Positions 53,547 to 62,019 are shown, counted from the stretch's first letter. The stretch is DNA of 64,000 bases from Pseudomonadota bacterium (GCA_023388935.1 JAEWFG010000378.1:49441-113440), one strand, 5' to 3'. Made by a program: numbers and translations. The notes: generated by a model not told the origin, from the letters alone.

Positions 53547-56519
53547 TCATCCGCCAAAACGATAGTTCACACCCATGGTCAGGAGATGCCGGTGTGTATG
53601 GATCGCCTCGGTTGATGCGCCGTCAAAGACATCGGGAACGGTGAAGTTCACAGATCGATTGCCAAAGTCGAGATATTTGTATTCGGCATTGACCGACCAG
53701 CGAGAGGTCAATGCATGTTCTACACCTGCGCCGACAATCCACCCCAGGTTCGTGGTGCTGGGCGAAGAGATCGTACCAACTGGGATAACGTTCGAATTGA
53801 GAGCGTAGGTCTCGCGCGCCAAGGCGCCGCCTGCCTTCGCATAGTACAGGTTTTTGCCCGCGGCATATCCCAGGCGTCCCGTCAGCATCGCGAGGTTCCG
53901 GGTGGAGTTTTCGCAATTCAATCCCGCGAGCGCAGCTGGCTGGAAGCCGCCAAAACAGGTTTCGGTTCCCTCCAGACGGCTCAGCGAGCCTGCGACTTCG
54001 GTGCCGATGACAATTTTGCCGATCTGATAGTTGACGCCGACCTGCGCGCCGCCAAGCGCGCCGCCGACGTTCACGCGATCGCCGGTCGGCGGTGGCGGAA
54101 ACGGATCGGACCAGTCGCTTCTGCCGAACCCGGCGCCGAGATGTCCGCCGACATACCAGCCCGTCCAACGCGTGGGTGGAGCTTCCTCTGCCGCGCCTAC
54201 ACGGACGGCCTTGTCGAGCCCTCCGAACTTGTAGGAGGCTTGCAGGAAGCCGCCATATCGTTCGCTGGTGTATTTGAGGGGCGATAATGTCGGCCAGCTC
54301 GGAAAGCGTGTTTGTGCCTGATCGGTGGCGAAGAGCCAGTAACGTCCGCCGATGCCAATGTTGAATCGATCGGTGACGGCATAGGTGAGGATGGCCTCGA
54401 CCTGAGTGCCCCAGCCGTGTCCCGGCGCAGGGGCCGGGTTGATGTCGGGCCGAAGCCAGTGATTGTCCACGGTGGCATGATCCGCATAAGGCAGGTAGGC
54501 GGCATCGATATCGAGATTCCACCGATCCGAAAGTCCGAGCCGCGCATTGAGACCGAGCGCCGCACCACGCCATTGCTCGGTTTCCGTCAAGACGAGAGAA
54601 CCAGGGGAAACCGGCACTCCGCAAGTGGTGGGGTCGGAACCAATCTGCGCGCAGCCAAATCCGCGCCCGCGTTGATAGAAGTACCGGTAGCCGGCATAGG
54701 CGCCGAGCTTGCCGTCGTTGCCGCTGATGAGGGTTGTGCCGACATCGAGGCTTCCGTAGCGCAGGCCGCTGTCCCGGACCTGATGCTCGGTATTGGAATA
54801 GGTCGCATTGGCAGGCCCGAAATCCTCGTCGTTCAGCTTGCCGTTGACCAGCGTCCCGAGGCCGAAGTTACCCTTCACAAACAGGCCGCTGCGGTGATCG
54901 AAGCGCGCGAAGGTCTCCGCCGAATGGCCGTTCATGTCGCTATAGATCAGACGAGAATTCAGCTGTGTCGTCAGGGATGGGTCGTACAGATCCTTCTGCA
55001 TGCTGCCGTTGCTGAACCAGTAACGCGTGCCAATATCGATGAGCCAGTCGGATGGACGTTGCGGAGCCTTGAAAGCCAGGGAGCCATCGGCAGGGGGCGC
55101 TGATGCCGGGTCGACGCCGAGCCGGTAGTTCAGCCCCATCTTGAACAGGTGCGCTCGCTGCCCGATGCTCACACCGGACGTGTCGCCGGTCTGATCGCTG
55201 AGGTCGACAGTCTTTGTTCCAAGGTCCAGGTAGTTGTATTCGACCTTGCCCGACCATGCAGGTGTCAGTGCGTATTCCAAGCCAGTGCCCAGCATATAGC
55301 CCCAGCGGAAGGAATTGCCGTTGAATGTACTGGTAAGGTCATCGCGGTTGGCGACGTATCTTTCCGTTGCCCACGCGGCGCCGGCTTTCCCGTAGATGAG
55401 GACATTGTCGTAGGCCCAACCGAGGCGGCCAGCAAATGTGCCTAGCGCATCGAGCCGGCTGCGGCAGGTGAAGTTTGTGGAGCCGAAAGGATCCTCGGCG
55501 GTGGCACACTTGGCAAAGCCATCCAGGTTCGACCAGCTCGCATCGATTTCTCCGCCGATGACCAGAGATCCGGCCTGACGGTTGAAGCCGATCTGCGCGC
55601 CCGCGATCATGCCATCCGCCGTGCCCGAGCCAGGGAAACCGAAATTGGAGATTGTCGCAAGGGTGCCGGTCGCGGACTTCCAATCCGTTGTTCCCCAAGC
55701 GCCGCCGGTATGCACGCCGGCATAAACGCCATCCCATATCCGGACTCGCGTGGCTTCGGATGACGAGTGAGACGAGCGAGTGAGCGGCGCTCCCGTGAGC
55801 TTGTAATTGAGCCCCAGCTTGACGAGATGGATGTTCTGATCGAGCCCGACGTTCACCCTGTTGCCGTTCGGATCCGTGAGATCGCCCCGATCCTGTCCGA
55901 AGGCGAGATAGTTGTACTCGATCTTGGCCGACACACGCGATGAGAGCGCATATTCCGCCCCAGCGCCAAGCGCCAGTCCAGGGCGAATCTGCCTGCCCGC
56001 CCACGGATCCCACCATCCTGCTCCGGGATTGGGCGTCATCGACAGCTTTTCATAAAGCCAGGCACCGCCTGCCTTTCCGTAGAAGAGAAAGTCGCCGCTC
56101 GTGTAGCCGAGCCGACCGGTGACGGTGCCGAGCGCCTCGATCTTCGCATCGCACGCGAAAATGGCCACGGCACACTGCACGCCGCCGTCAATATCTGCAA
56201 AGCTGCCTTCGCCTTCGAGGCCCAGAACGAGATTCCCACGCTGATAATTGAAGCCGACCTGTGCGCCGCGCACGATGCCGCCGCCGGTGAAATATCCCGC
56301 GAAGGGAACGGGAAGAGGAGCGCCGCTCACATCCTTCCAGTCACTTCCCGAGACCGCATTGCCGATGTGTGCGCCGATATAGAGGCCGGTCCAGTCCGCC
56401 GGTGCCGTCGTTTGCGCCTGAGCAACACCGGTCAACGCCTGGCCAACAAGAAGCAGACATGCGGACACGCCGCACGATGAAGAGAATTTATGCACGGCGC
56501 CCCAGCCTACACGTGTCAT
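53547..56519 (-). CDS. Four-barrel outer-membrane protein with omptin-like domain
   Basis: 990 residues. The signal peptide runs to about residue 36 (GVAQAQ). Three Omp25/31-type eight-strand barrels are recognisable (about 41-242, 261-468 and 784-990), each opening WTGLYIGAHIG, WDGVYAGVHTG or WTGWYVGGHLG and ending in a strand such as HLLTMGVNYRFGG. Between the second and third lies a different domain (490-768) whose layout fits omptin proteases: an Asp564-x-Asp566 pair in LNDEDF and Asp685-x-His687 in VDNHW, 119 residues apart, close to OmpT D83/D85 and D210/H212. A GACTCA/TGAGTC repeat precedes the start, and no clear ribosome site is seen. Proteins joining such barrels are unusual; the omptin call is inferred. 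Confidence 0.8.
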   Translation of the reverse strand: MTRVGWGAVHKFSSSCGVSACLLLVGQALTGVAQAQTTAPADWTGLYIGAHIGNAVSGSDWKDVSGAPLPVPFAGYFTGGGIVRGAQVGFNYQRGNLVLGLEGEGSFADIDGGVQCAVAIFACDAKIEALGTVTGRLGYTSGDFLFYGKAGGAWLYEKLSMTPNPGAGWWDPWAGRQIRPGLALGAGAEYALSSRVSAKIEYNYLAFGQDRGDLTDPNGNRVNVGLDQNIHLVKLGLNYKLTGAPLTRSSHSSSEATRVRIWDGVYAGVHTGGAWGTTDWKSATGTLATISNFGFPGSGTADGMIAGAQIGFNRQAGSLVIGGEIDASWSNLDGFAKCATAEDPFGSTNFTCRSRLDALGTFAGRLGWAYDNVLIYGKAGAAWATERYVANRDDLTSTFNGNSFRWGYMLGTGLEYALTPAWSGKVEYNYLDLGTKTVDLSDQTGDTSGVSIGQRAHLFKMGLNYRLGVDPASAPPADGSLAFKAPQRPSDWLIDIGTRYWFSNGSMQKDLYDPSLTTQLNSRLIYSDMNGHSAETFARFDHRSGLFVKGNFGLGTLVNGKLNDEDFGPANATYSNTEHQVRDSGLRYGSLDVGTTLISGNDGKLGAYAGYRYFYQRGRGFGCAQIGSDPTTCGVPVSPGSLVLTETEQWRGAALGLNARLGLSDRWNLDIDAAYLPYADHATVDNHWLRPDINPAPAPGHGWGTQVEAILTYAVTDRFNIGIGGRYWLFATDQAQTRFPSWPTLSPLKYTSERYGGFLQASYKFGGLDKAVRVGAAEEAPPTRWTGWYVGGHLGAGFGRSDWSDPFPPPPTGDRVNVGGALGGAQVGVNYQIGKIVIGTEVAGSLSRLEGTETCFGGFQPAALAGLNCENSTRNLAMLTGRLGYAAGKNLYYAKAGGALARETYALNSNVIPVGTISSPSTTNLGWIVGAGVEHALTSRWSVNAEYKYLDFGNRSVNFTVPDVFDGASTEAIHTHRHLLTMGVNYRFGG

Positions 56520-56642
56520 TGCAAATGTTTTGACTCAATGGCTGAGTCGTTGGGGCGAATCCAGAAATCAAATGTAATGAATGCAACGCGATGCGACGCG
56601 AAGAGAAAGATTGATGGTCACGCGTCTGGAATGAAACATCGG

Positions 56643-56667
56643 GGTGCGTGACGATTTGTCACGCACC
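56643..56667 (-). terminator. Perfect hairpin after CBS-BON gene
   Basis: GGTGCGTGAC (56643-56652) and GTCACGCACC (56658-56667) pair perfectly over 10 bp with a 5-base loop. It lies 86 bases downstream of the CBS-BON gene on the minus strand and about 125 bases upstream of the barrel gene, so it may be a terminator or an operator. There is no T-tract. Confidence 0.45.
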
Positions 56668-56752
56668 GTCAGGCCAACGCGAATCTCTTCACGCTGCAAT
56701 CGCGATTCGAACGACTGCTCCTTCGTCCTCGATGCTGTCGGCTCGTCTCGCG

Positions 56753-57439
56753 TCAGTACACGAAGGTCGGTGTCTCGAGCAGGTGATCGTTCACAGTCAC
56801 AACGCCGGGAACGGCTTCGGCCGCGACGCGGATGGCTGCGCGTTCGGCCACTGATGGCGCGAAACCCCAGAGGTCAACGACGCCGTTCTTCACTGTTGCG
56901 TTCAGGTTGAACGTATGAACCCAGGACTGCTTCTTGAGTTCTTCGAGGAACCTTTTTCTGATGGTTGCATCGGAAAGCGAGAGCTCGAGCTCCGGCCGGG
57001 CGCTGGCGATCGCCTGAAGCAGGTTGGCCCTGCTGACGAGCCCGACCAGCTGATTTTGCTGATTGACGATTGGCACGCGTTTGATCTGCTTCTCTTCGAG
57101 CAGCATCGCAATGTCGGAGAGGGGCGTCTCGGGAGCAGCGGTGACGACGTCGCGCGTCATGATGTCATAGACCTTTACCGCGTGCGACTTGACATAGTCG
57201 GCGGCCATTTGAGCATCACCGGTCAAGACCCGCAGCCACCAGGAGTAGCGGCGTTCGGTGCCGGCTTCGACCCGATGGATCAGGTCGCCCTCGGTCACGA
57301 TCCCGAGGATCCTGTTGTCGGCATCGATGATGGGAACCGCGCTGATGTGCTGCGCGAGCAGGATTTGAGCGACCTGGCGGACAGTGGCATTTGGTCCGAC
57401 TGTTACGACAGGTGAAACCATCACGTCGCGTGCTTGCAT
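56753..57439 (-). CDS. CBS-CBS-BON domain protein (copy 1)
   Basis: 228 residues from ATG 57439, behind GGAGG. Two CBS domains (about 1-57 and 92-147; VSPVVTVGPNATVRQVAQILLAQHISAVPIID and MTRDVVTAAPETPLSDIAMLL) form a Bateman module that usually senses adenosyl nucleotides. A BON domain (about 155-222; VKNGVVDLWGFAPSVAERAAIRVAAEAVPGV) follows. There is no signal peptide. It is divergent from the host-attachment gene, with a FixK-type box between them 83 bases upstream of its start. Related proteins are induced by low oxygen or stress in rhizobia. The partner or ligand is unknown. Confidence 0.9.
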   Translation of the reverse strand: MQARDVMVSPVVTVGPNATVRQVAQILLAQHISAVPIIDADNRILGIVTEGDLIHRVEAGTERRYSWWLRVLTGDAQMAADYVKSHAVKVYDIMTRDVVTAAPETPLSDIAMLLEEKQIKRVPIVNQQNQLVGLVSRANLLQAIASARPELELSLSDATIRKRFLEELKKQSWVHTFNLNATVKNGVVDLWGFAPSVAERAAIRVAAEAVPGVVTVNDHLLETPTFVY

Positions 57440-57515
57440 GGCAAACCTCCACATCAAACGGGCGTTGGCGATCTACTCTCAATTTTTATTTTTGTCAGAT
57501 TGCGAGCTGTCGAGA

Positions 57516-57529
57516 TTGATCGGGATCAA
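57516..57529. promoter_or_regulatory. FixK/FNR-type box, shared divergent promoter
   Basis: TTGAT-CGGG-ATCAA, a perfect palindrome matching the FNR/FixK consensus TTGA-N6-TCAA. Its centre is 61 bases upstream of the start at 57584 and 83 bases upstream of the start at 57439, so it could serve both genes. Confidence 0.85.
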
Positions 57530-57583
57530 GCAACGGGACGCGCCGGGCGGTAGAAATTGTCGACCTGCCAAAAGGAGGTCCGC

Positions 57584-58024
57584 ATGACCAAGATACCGCA
57601 TCGGGCGGTCGTGTTCGTCGGCGATGGACGAAGAGCGCTGTTCTTGCGCAACGAAGGCGACGAGAAGTCCCCGAACTTGAAAATGGAAGCCGTCTTCGAG
57701 GATCAAAATCCCCCGTCCCATGACCAGGGTAGCGACCAGCCCGGCCGGATCAGCAAAGCCTCGGGGCATAAAAGTGCGGTCGAGATGACCGACTGGCATG
57801 AGCTTGAGGAGCGCCGCTTCGTGAAACAGGTGGCGGCTGCCGCGGAGCGCATCGTACGCGCCGAGCAGTCGACCGCGCTGATCATCGTCGCCCCGCCGCG
57901 GACACTCGCAGCGCTTCGGTCTGATTTTCATCCCGACGTGAAACGCCGGATATTGTGGGAGCTTGCCAAGGATCTCACCAGACATCCGGTCGCCGACATC
58001 GAAAAGCACTTGCTCGACGCGTAG
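57584..58024 (+). CDS. Host-attachment-family protein
   Basis: 146 residues from ATG 57584, with an ideal AAAAGGAGG upstream. It begins HRAVVFVGDGRRALFLRNEG and carries WHELEERRFVKQVAAAAERI, STALIIVAPPRTLAALRSDF and the C-terminal ELAKDLTRHPVADIEKHL, the signature of the 'host attachment' family related to eRF1/ribonuclease-like folds. The family name comes from an Agrobacterium attachment gene, but the biochemistry is unknown. It is cytoplasmic by sequence. A FixK-type box is placed for activation at about -41 of its likely transcript. Confidence 0.88.
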   Translation: MTKIPHRAVVFVGDGRRALFLRNEGDEKSPNLKMEAVFEDQNPPSHDQGSDQPGRISKASGHKSAVEMTDWHELEERRFVKQVAAAAERIVRAEQSTALIIVAPPRTLAALRSDFHPDVKRRILWELAKDLTRHPVADIEKHLLDA

Positions 58025-58074
58025 GGCAGCCATGCGAGCGTCCCGCGACGCCGTTGCCGCAATCATGTTCACGG

Positions 58075-58088
58075 TTGATGTGCATCAA
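58075..58088 (+). promoter_or_regulatory. FixK/FNR-type box upstream of CBS-pair gene
   Basis: TTGAT-GTGC-ATCAA, a perfect palindrome, centred 84 bases before the ATG at 58166. It lies in the gap after the host-attachment gene, so the CBS gene likely has its own oxygen-controlled promoter. Confidence 0.85.
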
Positions 58089-58165
58089 GCTTGGAAGGCG
58101 CCAGATGCGGGATAAAGGTCTGTCGCTTGAATAGGGGTGAGGCGCGTTCGAAAAGGAGGGAGGAA

Positions 58166-58660
58166 ATGAAAGCGGCAGATATCATGCGAACGTGGTTCGC
58201 TACGGTGAAGCCGAGCGCTCCGCTGCTCGATGCCATTCATCTCCTGCTGGAGACCAATCAGCGCGGCCTGCCGGTTGTTGACGACCAGGAGACCCTGGTC
58301 GGTATCATTTCAGAAGGCGATTTTCTTCATAGGCACGAGTTGGGTGTGGATTATCCGGAAGGGTTTTGGGTCGAGTGGCTGCTGGGGCGAGACGAGGGAC
58401 AGTTGGCTCGCGAGCGAACCAGGGGTCTCCGGGTCGATGCCGTCATGAGTCGCCATCCCGTTTGCGTCGATGAAAGTGCCCCAATCGAGGAGGTCGTCAA
58501 GCAGATGGATATCTACCAGATCTCGCAGGTGCTGGTCCTCCGCGGCAAAAAGCTTGCCGGTATATTAGGGCGATTGCAGATGCTTGCAGCGCTCGAACAG
58601 CGACTGAGATGCTCTGCGGAAGGATCGAAACAGTCAGAACGCAGTGCCCCCCGGGGTTAA
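58166..58660 (+). CDS. CBS-pair protein
   Basis: 164 residues from ATG 58166, behind GGAGGGAGG. It is only a Bateman module: CBS1 (about 1-58, MRTWFATVKPSAPLLDAIHLLL and GLPVVDDQETLVGIISEGDFLHR) and CBS2 (about 92-145, VMSRHPVCVDESAPIEEVVKQM). The stretch between (DYPEGFWVEWLLGRDEGQ) resembles the same region of the two CBS-BON neighbours, so all three share origin. There is no output domain, which suggests a binding or sensor subunit. A FixK-type box lies upstream. Confidence 0.9.
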   Translation: MKAADIMRTWFATVKPSAPLLDAIHLLLETNQRGLPVVDDQETLVGIISEGDFLHRHELGVDYPEGFWVEWLLGRDEGQLARERTRGLRVDAVMSRHPVCVDESAPIEEVVKQMDIYQISQVLVLRGKKLAGILGRLQMLAALEQRLRCSAEGSKQSERSAPRG

Positions 58661-58712
58661 CCGCATCAAGCAGATTAAAACGGAAACTTCAGATAAGAGC
58701 GGCTCTCTTTGC

Positions 58713-59420
58713 TCAGCGAGACGGGCCCGCTCGCAACGTCTCCAGGTAGGCGACGATGGCTTCTATCTGGTATTCCGAGAGCCTCGGATTCGGCATTGCC
58801 TGGTCTGGTCCGAGACGGCGATGGTTTGATGTCAAAAATTGCCGAAGCCCGTCAGCTGAGAACGACGGTCGGCTGACGATCTCCGGGAAATCTGGTGCCG
58901 AAGGGTGGGGTGCCTGAGACTGCCTTGCAGCGTCGGAGACGACGTGACATGTCGCGCAGGATGCGTGGGCAAGCGCTCGCCCCTCGGATACCTGATCGAC
59001 AAACAGTTGATTGGGGACCGGCATAGTGAGCGGTATCTGGATTGCGATGAACGCGTATCCGCTGCTCCTGTGGCAGCCATTGCATTCGCTTGTCAGGGAC
59101 GCGTACGATTTCGTGAACGCGGGTATGTCCCTCGATTGGAGCGCCTGGCGTACCGCCTCGAGCTGTTCCTTGGCGCGATTGGCTCGCGACGGGTCGGCCA
59201 GCAGCTTGCCTGTGGCTTCAAGGTTGGCGTCGATCTGTTGGATCTCGTAATCCGCCAGGCTCCAATTGCTCAGCTTGCCGGCAAACCATAGCTTTGCGTG
59301 CTGAAGCTGAAGCCTGGTCATGAGATCGGACAGTCTCACAGACACGTCGGGCGGCGCCCCGGCGCTGGAGCCGGACAGCGTTACAAGGATTGCGACCAAC
59401 AATAACGTTCGCAGGCGCAT
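58713..59420 (-). CDS. Periplasmic di-haem cytochrome c
   Basis: 235 residues. The signal peptide ends at about residue 21 (SSAGA). There are two haem sites: CNGCH (113-117), after a long helical N-domain, and CATCH (155-159) in a class I cytochrome c domain whose axial Met may be that in QAMPNPRLSEYQIEAIVAYLETL. The N-domain with CNGCH resembles cytochrome c'-like helical bundles. It would carry electrons in the periplasm. Its start lies 58.5 bases from the centre of a FixK box that is equally far from the divergent CBS-BON gene, which suggests microaerobic expression. Confidence 0.88.
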   Translation of the reverse strand: MRLRTLLLVAILVTLSGSSAGAPPDVSVRLSDLMTRLQLQHAKLWFAGKLSNWSLADYEIQQIDANLEATGKLLADPSRANRAKEQLEAVRQALQSRDIPAFTKSYASLTSECNGCHRSSGYAFIAIQIPLTMPVPNQLFVDQVSEGRALAHASCATCHVVSDAARQSQAPHPSAPDFPEIVSRPSFSADGLRQFLTSNHRRLGPDQAMPNPRLSEYQIEAIVAYLETLRAGPSR

Positions 59421-59471
59421 GTCGACATTCCGATATTAATCATAAGAATGACATCCGGGCGCGTCGCGGCG

Positions 59472-59485
59472 TTGATCTCGATCAA
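59472..59485. promoter_or_regulatory. FixK/FNR-type box between cytochrome c and CBS-BON copy 2
   Basis: TTGAT-CTCG-ATCAA, a perfect palindrome. Its centre is exactly as far from the leftward start (59420) as from the rightward start (59537), about 58 bases, a layout suited to one site driving both genes. Confidence 0.88.
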
Positions 59486-59536
59486 GACGTTTCTTGACGC
59501 GGCAAATACCTCTTGAGCCTTGCCGGAGTAGAAGAC

Positions 59537-60295
59537 ATGCGCGCGCACCAGATAATGTCGCGGCGGGTAGTGACGATACGGCCTGAGGCGTCGATCTCCG
59601 ATGCCATCAAAATGATGCTTGCACAGCACATCAGCGGCTTGCCGGTCACAGATTCGAGCGGAAAGCTCGTCGGGATCCTGTGCGAGAGCGATTTTCTCAG
59701 GCGGACCGAAATCGGAACGGAGCATGAGCGCAATCGATTGCTCACGATCCTGCTCGGGGGCGATCGGATGGCAGGTGAGTTCGTGAAGGAGCACGGACGC
59801 AAGGTCGAGCAAGTGATGACCCGTCAGCCAGCAACCACCAGCGAGCAGGCGCCGCTTGAGGAGGTCGCAGACCTGATGGAGCACCGGCATGTGAATCATG
59901 TTCCGGTCATGCGCGACGATCGCATCGTCGGCATCATCACCCGGTCTGATTTTCTGTCAGCAGTTGCCGGTCCGCTGAGGGGCGCTTCCGTCTTTTCGGA
60001 GGACGACGATCAGGTTCGTCGGTCCGTTCTCGCTGCGCTGGCCAGGATGCCATGGCAACCGGTCGGTCTGAACGTCAACGTCAAGGACGGCGCGGTGACG
60101 CTGCGCGGTGTCATCAAGGGCGAAAATGCCCATCGCGCGGTGGTGGTGGCCTGCGAGAACGTTCAAGGTGTTCGACAGGTTGATGATCGTCTCTGTCTCC
60201 AATCTACTCAGCCAGATCCCGAGGACGACTACGGCGGGGGTGATTTCGTGTCGCTTCAAATGGAGCCGTCCACGCTGGACGACGAACCGCTGTAG
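59537..60295 (+). CDS. CBS-CBS-BON domain protein (copy 2)
   Basis: 252 residues from ATG 59537, with GGAG 8 bases upstream. CBS1 (about 1-55, MSRRVVTIRPEASISDAIKMMLAQHISGLPV), CBS2 (about 88-145, MTRQPATTSEQAPLEEVADLM), then BON (about 155-225, VKDGAVTLRGVIKGENAHRAVVVACENVQGV). An acidic tail (PDPEDDYGGGDF) extends beyond the BON domain and is absent from copy 1. The domain order is identical to the protein at 56753-57439. It is divergent from the cytochrome c gene under one FixK box. Confidence 0.9.
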   Translation: MRAHQIMSRRVVTIRPEASISDAIKMMLAQHISGLPVTDSSGKLVGILCESDFLRRTEIGTEHERNRLLTILLGGDRMAGEFVKEHGRKVEQVMTRQPATTSEQAPLEEVADLMEHRHVNHVPVMRDDRIVGIITRSDFLSAVAGPLRGASVFSEDDDQVRRSVLAALARMPWQPVGLNVNVKDGAVTLRGVIKGENAHRAVVVACENVQGVRQVDDRLCLQSTQPDPEDDYGGGDFVSLQMEPSTLDDEPL

Positions 60296-60410
60296 TCCGC
60301 CCGCAGCTGCACTTTTGTTCGCGTGGCGGCCGACTCGTGAGCTCCCGCCCGCCGCGGGACGGCTTCTGGATCGGATAAATCTGCCGATCGACGAAGAAAG
60401 GCAGGGAAAT

Positions 60411-60424
60411 TTGAGAATCCTCAA
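60411..60424 (+). promoter_or_regulatory. FixK/FNR-type box upstream of the trypsin-like protease gene
   Basis: TTGA-GAATCC-TCAA, a perfect palindromic core, centred 70 bases before ATG 60488. Confidence 0.75.
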
Positions 60425-60487
60425 ATCGCACCAAATCCAAGTCATTAAGCTTAGGAAACGTTACCCGGATCGCCGGAGGCGTGTCCC

Positions 60488-61240
60488 ATGCGTAGTATCT
60501 CTTGCCGATGTCTCAGGTGGATCGGCGTCTCGGTGTGGAGCCTGAGCCTGGCGCTCGTCCTCGGGTTCGGTGCTTGCCGGGCCAACGATTTACATGGAGA
60601 GCAAGGAGAGACGTTCTCGACGGCGAGCCTGGCTCCCCTCGTGAAACGCATCTCGCCGGCTGTGGTTGAGATACGGGGCTGGGGCGTGCCATCAGAGCCG
60701 CGAATATTCGATCCGGAAGCCGGCTTCCCTGATCCTCCTACGCTTCGAGAGTGGCAGGGAGCTGGCGTCATCGTGGACGCCCTGGCAGGTCTGATCGTCA
60801 CTGCCAATCACCTGGTTGCAAGCGCGACAGACGTGAAGGCACGGCTCCAGGATGGGCGAGCGCTGAACGCCGTTGTGCTCGTACGATCCGAGCGAGATGA
60901 CGTTGCGCTCCTTCGAATCGAAGCCGACAACCTTCGCGCCATGACTCTGGAAAAGCACGGTGCATTTGACGTGGGAGAGCCAGTCTTGGCCATTGGGAAT
61001 CCCCAGGATTGGGGGCAGAGCGTGACATTTGGCATCGTGTCAGCGTTACATCGTTCGTGCCCAGGCATCGCCAATGACGATCTGATCCAATCAGACGTAC
61101 GCGTGAGTCAGGGGAATTCGGGAGGCGCGCTGGTGAATCTAAGGGGTGAGCTGATCGGGGTGATCGTCGCGCGAAGAAGCGGCTTTGCTTTTGCTGCACC
61201 GGTCGACGCGGTCAGGAGGCTTTTTGCGGCTGCCCAGTAG
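60488..61240 (+). CDS. Trypsin-like (HtrA/S1C-type) protease without PDZ domain
   Basis: 250 residues from ATG 60488, behind GGAGG. A signal segment (SLSLALVLGFGAC) ends near Cys30, which might be lipidated. The chymotrypsin-fold domain has the triad His108 (VTANHL), Asp138 (ERDDVALLRI) and Ser211 (GNSGGALVNL), so it should be active. Unlike DegP/HtrA it ends right after the protease domain, with no PDZ repeats. It is a periplasmic quality-control or processing protease, consistent with the neighbouring heat-shock genes. A FixK-type box precedes it. Confidence 0.88.
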   Translation: MRSISCRCLRWIGVSVWSLSLALVLGFGACRANDLHGEQGETFSTASLAPLVKRISPAVVEIRGWGVPSEPRIFDPEAGFPDPPTLREWQGAGVIVDALAGLIVTANHLVASATDVKARLQDGRALNAVVLVRSERDDVALLRIEADNLRAMTLEKHGAFDVGEPVLAIGNPQDWGQSVTFGIVSALHRSCPGIANDDLIQSDVRVSQGNSGGALVNLRGELIGVIVARRSGFAFAAPVDAVRRLFAAAQ

Positions 61241-61371
61241 AGCTGGAATCCAGTAGAGGTGGAATTCTTGCCAGCAGCCGTCCCACCCCCATTACAAGAA
61301 CTTCTTTTCTGCCCCTCTCTCCACCATGTTTGGGCGGATCGGACGACAGGTCCTTGGTATCGTGATCTGAG

Positions 61372-61401
61372 GCGAGGCTGCGGCCGCAGCAGCAGCCTCG
61401 C
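61372..61401 (-). terminator. Hairpin after Hsp20 gene
   Basis: GCGAGGCTGC (61372-61381) and GCAGCCTCGC (61392-61401) form a 10-bp stem with a 10-base loop, 13 bases beyond the Hsp20 stop. It may end transcripts from both sides. The T-tract is poor. Confidence 0.6.
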
Positions 61402-61414
61402 TTCGGCAAGGCCG

Positions 61415-61936
61415 TCAGGCGGCCTTCACGTTGATCGTCTTGGCCGGCTTCTGCGCCTCTTCGGTCTTCGGAAGCGTGACCTTGAGCACGCCGTTCTTGA
61501 AGGTTGCCTCGATCTTGTCGGCGTTGACGCCATCCGGCACGGTGAAATACCGCTCAAATGAGCCGTAGCGGCGCTCGGAGACGTAATAGTCCTTCTTCTT
61601 TTCTTCGGTCTCCTCCCGCTTCTCGCCCTTGATTGTGAGACCACCGTTGGCAAGCTTGATGTCGATGTTCTTTTCGTCGAGGCCCGGAAGTTCGACCGTG
61701 ATTTCGTACGCCTTATCGCTTTCGGCGACATCGACCGCCGGCGCAGAGATCGACTTGGGAAGGTCGCGCTCGAGCCGTGCGAGCGACCGGAATGGCCGGT
61801 TCCAGAAGCCGTTGCCGAAATCCTCGAAAATCTGGTCGATCTCGCTCCTCAATGTGTGAAGCGGCCGCCACATCTCGCCGCCGACCGCGGGCGTAATGGA
61901 CGATTTCGTGACGGGTAATTTGGTTTCGGTTGCCAT
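61415..61936 (-). CDS. Small heat-shock protein Hsp20
   Basis: 173 residues from ATG 61936, where AAGGAG gives 7-base spacing; the ATG six bases earlier is too close to it. The N-terminal arm (WRPLHTLRSEIDQIFEDFG) is followed by the alpha-crystallin domain (about 65-160): VDVAESDKAYEITVELPGLDEKNIDIKL, the YGSFERYFTVPDGV stretch and the closing FKNGVLKVTLPK. A C-terminal TINVKAA provides the I-x-V anchor. It holds unfolding proteins for refolding by GroEL, encoded nearby. A FixK-type box lies 76 bases upstream. Confidence 0.95.
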   Translation of the reverse strand: MATETKLPVTKSSITPAVGGEMWRPLHTLRSEIDQIFEDFGNGFWNRPFRSLARLERDLPKSISAPAVDVAESDKAYEITVELPGLDEKNIDIKLANGGLTIKGEKREETEEKKKDYYVSERRYGSFERYFTVPDGVNADKIEATFKNGVLKVTLPKTEEAQKPAKTINVKAA

Positions 61937-62005
61937 GATCATTCTCCTTCGAGGTTTGACCATCTGGGTCACGGAAAAGGATAGCCACGATCAGCGGCGC
62001 TGAGG

Positions 62006-62019
62006 TTGACTTCGCTCAA
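62006..62019 (-). promoter_or_regulatory. FixK/FNR-type box upstream of Hsp20 gene
   Basis: TTGA-CTTCGC-TCAA fits the FixK2 core (TTGA-N6-TCAA), with mismatched inner positions compared with the other boxes. The centre is 76 bases from ATG 61936. Confidence 0.6.
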
